From Limonium bicolor (taxonomy: Eukaryota; Streptophyta; Magnoliopsida; Caryophyllales; Plumbaginaceae): a stretch of DNA of 64,000 nt. A program made the position numbers and the translations under genes. Of this stretch, positions 60,698 through 64,000 are shown piece after piece (position 1 is the first letter of the stretch; every line of letters starts with the position of its first letter). Where the stretch lies: contig CM041777.1 of assembly GCA_023374045.1 (NCBI GenBank), positions 463,541,827 through 463,605,826 on the forward strand. The letters are read 5' to 3'. The notes under the pieces were generated by a model. That model saw only the letters and a program-made list of their open reading frames with translations, was not told the origin of the DNA and made no database searches.

Positions 60698-63600
60698 GGT
60701 AAGAAACTTCTGGGGTGGCAAGGCGGTAAGCCTGGGGTGGGAAGAGGTTGAAGCTGAAGGAAGGTCTGGTGGAATTGTTGTGTTATGGGACATGGAAGAG
60801 GTAACAGTCGGAAGGATGGAAAAAAGTAGTAGATGGATAATGTTAGAAATAACAATACACACCGATGGTTTCCAAGGAATCCTGCTGTGTATCTATGCAT
60901 CTTGTGATAGAGGTGAGAGGAAGGAAATGTTTGAGAGCCTTGTGCTTGCACGGGAGAGTTGGGAGAAACCGATCCTAGTGCTGGGGGATTTTAATGCTAT
61001 ACTCGATGCGGACGACAGCTACAATGGGGAGGTCCGACAGAATGATGGGAGTACGGCCGAGTTCAGAGCATGGGTGAATGACATGGAGTTGGTTGAAGTG
61101 CCTCTAACCGATGCGATGTTTACATGGAGAGGGAGAGATACATATAGCAGAATTGACCGGGTGTTTGTTCAAGACGAGTGGTGTGCCCAGTATTCGGACA
61201 TCAAACTTAACACCGGCGCATGGACGGTATCAGACCACAGACTCTTGGTGGTGGAAGTAGGGAATCAGCAGTGGGGTCCCAAGCCGTTCCGATCAATGGA
61301 CATGTGGTTGGAGCACCCTCAATTGGGAGCAACGGTAAAGAAAGAATGGGAGATGCTACGATGCGGCTCCACACAACATAAACTAAAGAAACTCAAAAAC
61401 GTTTTGAAAACATGGAATAGAGAAGTGTTCGGTGATCTGAATAGTAAGATTGAACGACTACAAGACAAAGCGAAGGAGATGGACTCAAGACTAGAGAGTG
61501 GTGTGCGGTTTGATGAGATTAAGGCAAGCAGAGAAAAAATACTACTGGAGCTAGACGTTGCCATGCGGAACAAGGAGTTATACTGGAAGCAGATGGCAAG
61601 AGATAAACTGATTAAAGATGTTGATAGAAATACAAGTTACTTCCACAAACGAGCAACACTTAACCGAAAGAGGAAACATATTACAAACTTGTGTGTGGAG
61701 GGACGGATCCTAACAGATCCGAATGACATCAGAGAATTCATTGTCACATACTTCACAAAGCTCTATAGGCCATGCGGTGCTACTCGGTCAACCATAGGAC
61801 CGCCAAGATGTGATCACCCAAGGCTGACCAGTGAGGAGGCGCACAACCTCGAACTGATCCCGACTTTAGGTGATATACGTCGAGCAGTATGGGAATGTGA
61901 GGGGTCGAGAGCTCCCGGGTATGACGGGTACAACATGAAGTTTATCAAAACAATGTGGAACATCATAGGAGCTGACTTTGCAAATGATGTGCGAAAGTTC
62001 TTTGTAACCGGAAAGTTGGAGAAAGGGTTAAATACGACATGGATAACACTCATTCCCAAACACACAGAGGCCGCGACTCTCAACGATTTCAGACCTATAA
62101 GCATGGTAGGGTGCATTTACAAGGTGATTGCCAAGATCCTAGCAAAGAGGTTGGGGAGCGTACTACCGGGAATTGTTGGTGAGACACAAACAGCGTTTGT
62201 AAGGGGAAGAAACATATTGGATGGGCCGTTCATAGCAAATGAGGTCATTCGATGGCTAAAGAAAACCAAAAAGAAAGGCGCATTGATCAAGATTGACTTT
62301 CGGAAAGCATACGATTGTGTGTCTTGGGACTTTCTGGAAAAGGTGTTGGCGGAGTTTGGCTTCGGAGAGGTGGTTACTAATTGGATATTGGAATGTGTGA
62401 CAAGTGCTCGGATATCCATCTTAGTAAATGGGTCACCTACTAGACCATTTGAGCCGAAAAGGGGATTAAGACAAGGTGATCCCCTATCACCCCTACTGTT
62501 TGTTATGATAGTGGAGGTTCTGAGCTGGATGATTCAAAGTATCCGAGATGATGGTAGTTTCAAGGGCTTGAGAATCGGAAGGGACGGTATTACTCTATCC
62601 CATTTACAATTCGCTGATGACACCATGTTGTTTACTGAAATAAATAGTGATGATATTATGGAACTACATCGAGTCTTATTCTGCTTTGCAAGTGCAAGTG
62701 GGTTATGTATGAACATGGATAAAACAGTAGCATACTGTGTGAACGCTACTAGCGAGGAGGAAGCAATGGTCGAGGAGACATTTGGCTGCAAGATAGGCAG
62801 CCTTCCGACGACATATTTAGGCCTCCCCTTGGGTGCGAAGATGAATAGGGTTGAGGCATGGAAACCGGTGATCCGTAAGGTGGAGAGTAAATTGTCAAGT
62901 TGGAAGTGTAACTCTTTATCTAAAGGCGGTCGGAGTGTAATTGTGAGATCAGTATTGGAGGCGGTACCATTGTACTACTGCAGTTTATTTCCTATTCCAT
63001 GCAAGGTACGAAAGGAACTCACCGCAATACAACGACGTTTCTTCTGGGGCAAAGAGAAGAAGCGCTTTTTAGCACCAGTAGCATGGCAGCAATTAACGAA
63101 ACCAAAATTGGATGGAGGTTTTGGCTTTGTGAACCTGCACATAAAGAACGGGTGCATGCTTGCAAAATGGCGATGGAGGTTCCGACAAGAGAGACGATCA
63201 CTATGGCACAAAGTAGTGGTACATATTTACGGAAGAGATGGTGGGCTAGATTCGGTCCACAGTGGCAACAGATTACGTAGTATCAATGGCATCTGGGCAG
63301 GAATAGTAAAAACGACGAGAGAGGATGAACAGATCCAACATATCTTTGAAAGTAATATCGCACATCAGGTTGGAGATGGAAGATCAACCGATTTTTGGGG
63401 TGATAGCTGGATGGAAGCGCAGAAACTCAAAGACCTTTTCCCGAGATTATTTTTGCTGAGTAATAACAAAACCGGTAAGGTAGCAGATATGGGTACCTGG
63501 GATGAGAGCAACTGGGCATGGAATCTGGAATGGCGAAGGGGTTTATTTGAATACGAACATGTCATGGAACAGGAGTTGATGCGCAGATTACACAGCACGA

Positions 63601-64000
63601 CTCTGCTGCAGAATGTTGATGACACTGTGACATGGAATAACACGCGAGACGGTTTCTCCACAGCACAGTTGTACCTCCGTCGGGTTAGCAGCTCACCTAC
63701 AGACGACCATGGAAATGCGGTAGCAAGCATGATCTGGAGTAAGGTGTCGGAGCCCAGACTGGAGTTTCTAGCATGGTTCGTTGTACATGGCAAGCTCCTT
63801 ACCCGCGATGTCCTGTTCGAGAGAGACCTCATCCCAATCGGCCAGACTTGGTGCCCACTATGTCGACGATGTATGGAATCAGTAGTACATGTTATCTTCC
63901 TCTGTGATTTTTCGAGACATGTCTGGAGCTTATTACTAAGATGGTGGCGGGTGAACTACTCAATGAAGGAGACACCAACACAAATTTTTCAGGAATGGAT
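60555..64000 (+). CDS. LINE ORF2: APE endonuclease, reverse transcriptase and zf-RVT (3' end off window)
   Basis: Open from ATG at 60555 to the window end, 1148 codons with no stop; the frame opens after a TAG at 60519. Residues 1-230 are the apurinic-type endonuclease, with catalytic words N9 (QNIRGMG), E38 (CLVETQ), GDFN at 144-147 and SDH at 226-228; the usual Trp before N9 is Gln here. The reverse transcriptase spans about 480-740, with NDFRPIS, KIDFRKAYD (Asp 581), RQGDPLSPLLF and FADD at 686-689. The region around 1060-1130 is the zf-RVT domain (IWSKVSEPRLEFLAWF, WCPLCRRCMESVVHVIFLC). All visible catalytic residues are present. It nicks the target DNA and reverse-transcribes the element RNA there. 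Confidence 0.93.
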   Translation, partial: MGIKVGIQNIRGMGSQQKAIAMKREIRTKKISIMCLVETQLARTAASKVRNFWGGKAVSLGWEEVEAEGRSGGIVVLWDMEEVTVGRMEKSSRWIMLEITIHTDGFQGILLCIYASCDRGERKEMFESLVLARESWEKPILVLGDFNAILDADDSYNGEVRQNDGSTAEFRAWVNDMELVEVPLTDAMFTWRGRDTYSRIDRVFVQDEWCAQYSDIKLNTGAWTVSDHRLLVVEVGNQQWGPKPFRSMDMWLEHPQLGATVKKEWEMLRCGSTQHKLKKLKNVLKTWNREVFGDLNSKIERLQDKAKEMDSRLESGVRFDEIKASREKILLELDVAMRNKELYWKQMARDKLIKDVDRNTSYFHKRATLNRKRKHITNLCVEGRILTDPNDIREFIVTYFTKLYRPCGATRSTIGPPRCDHPRLTSEEAHNLELIPTLGDIRRAVWECEGSRAPGYDGYNMKFIKTMWNIIGADFANDVRKFFVTGKLEKGLNTTWITLIPKHTEAATLNDFRPISMVGCIYKVIAKILAKRLGSVLPGIVGETQTAFVRGRNILDGPFIANEVIRWLKKTKKKGALIKIDFRKAYDCVSWDFLEKVLAEFGFGEVVTNWILECVTSARISILVNGSPTRPFEPKRGLRQGDPLSPLLFVMIVEVLSWMIQSIRDDGSFKGLRIGRDGITLSHLQFADDTMLFTEINSDDIMELHRVLFCFASASGLCMNMDKTVAYCVNATSEEEAMVEETFGCKIGSLPTTYLGLPLGAKMNRVEAWKPVIRKVESKLSSWKCNSLSKGGRSVIVRSVLEAVPLYYCSLFPIPCKVRKELTAIQRRFFWGKEKKRFLAPVAWQQLTKPKLDGGFGFVNLHIKNGCMLAKWRWRFRQERRSLWHKVVVHIYGRDGGLDSVHSGNRLRSINGIWAGIVKTTREDEQIQHIFESNIAHQVGDGRSTDFWGDSWMEAQKLKDLFPRLFLLSNNKTGKVADMGTWDESNWAWNLEWRRGLFEYEHVMEQELMRRLHSTTLLQNVDDTVTWNNTRDGFSTAQLYLRRVSSSPTDDHGNAVASMIWSKVSEPRLEFLAWFVVHGKLLTRDVLFERDLIPIGQTWCPLCRRCMESVVHVIFLCDFSRHVWSLLLRWWRVNYSMKETPTQIFQEW

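Larger units (their letters stand above)
59280..64000 (+). mobile_element. L1-type LINE (non-LTR retrotransposon), continuing off window
   Basis: Two overlapping reading frames in the L1 order: ORF1 with a plant-LINE RNA-binding region, then ORF2 with endonuclease, reverse transcriptase and zf-RVT. It is inserted at or in a (-) strand LTR. The 5' edge is fixed only to about 59220-59340. ORF1 has no ATG at its start and enters open from 59222, so the element is probably 5'-truncated. The 3' end, poly(A) tail and target duplication are beyond the window. Confidence 0.9.

Noticed and set aside
61319..63832. Antisense frames of 78-155 codons across the LINE.
   Set aside because: They are the reverse shadow of the 1148-codon ORF2, which carries all the conserved motifs.
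1..64000. tRNA or rRNA genes and other structural RNAs.
   Set aside because: I saw only tRNA-complementary primer sites (8590, 11641, 22903), not tRNA genes, and no rRNA-like sequence; a covariance-model search would settle it.

Overview
This window is repeat-dense plant nuclear DNA, most likely from an angiosperm and probably a eudicot with a large genome. Nothing in it looks like a conserved free-standing host gene. Almost all of it is nested transposable elements: very long LTRs of Ty3/gypsy chromovirus type (starting TGAAATACCCC and ending GGGGTGTTACA), an Athila-type Ty3/gypsy element, a CACTA DNA transposon, an hAT-type MITE and an L1-type LINE. I cannot name a species. The assignments rest on protein motifs, terminal sequences, primer-binding sites and comparisons between repeats inside the window, not on database searches.

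Layout. 1-2807 is the 3' part of an LTR inserted into another LTR. 2808-34986 is a (+) strand chromovirus-like element: a 5' LTR ending at 8584 that carries an internal 2 kb tandem duplication, a Met-tRNA-type primer site at 8590, a decayed internal region, a polypurine tract at 26267 and a 3' LTR starting at 26282. A 12.67 kb (-) strand Athila-type element (11665-24334) sits inside its internal region. A 4.5 kb (-) strand solo LTR (28533-33048) sits inside its 3' LTR. The Athila-type element has nearly identical LTRs (three substitutions and one 2-bp indel by eye), a readable gag, a frameshifted protease/RT/RNase H/integrase, an intact GC-rich env-position ORF and a 608 bp hAT MITE with an 8-bp target duplication (7 of 8 matching).

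35896-41626 is a 5.7 kb (-) strand 3' LTR followed by its polypurine tract and a broken integrase C-terminus with chromodomain. 43628-48272 is a complete CACTA transposon with TCA target duplications. Its empty site can be read in a related copy at about 25.8 kb. No transposase is recognisable in it, but it carries a small three-exon gene for a secreted cysteine-rich peptide (GASA/snakin-like spacing) and an exon-intron-preserving, stop-containing fragment of a formyltetrahydrofolate deformylase (PurU) gene. 49880-59280 is further LTR-like sequence. From about 59280 to the window end an L1-type LINE runs on the (+) strand, and its ORF2 (endonuclease, reverse transcriptase, zf-RVT) is open without a stop for 1148 codons to the window edge.

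The points most worth a second look are: (i) gene capture by the CACTA element, including the intact mini-gene; (ii) a palindromic CCGAC-rich module ending in ATTCCAGAA that occurs in the otherwise unrelated Athila-type and chromovirus LTRs; (iii) a primer-binding site lying outside the Athila 3' LTR; and (iv) the contrast between near-identical LTRs, broken pol and an intact env-position ORF. Several single-base indels in homopolymers may be sequencing errors, and this should be settled before reading biology into the frameshifts.
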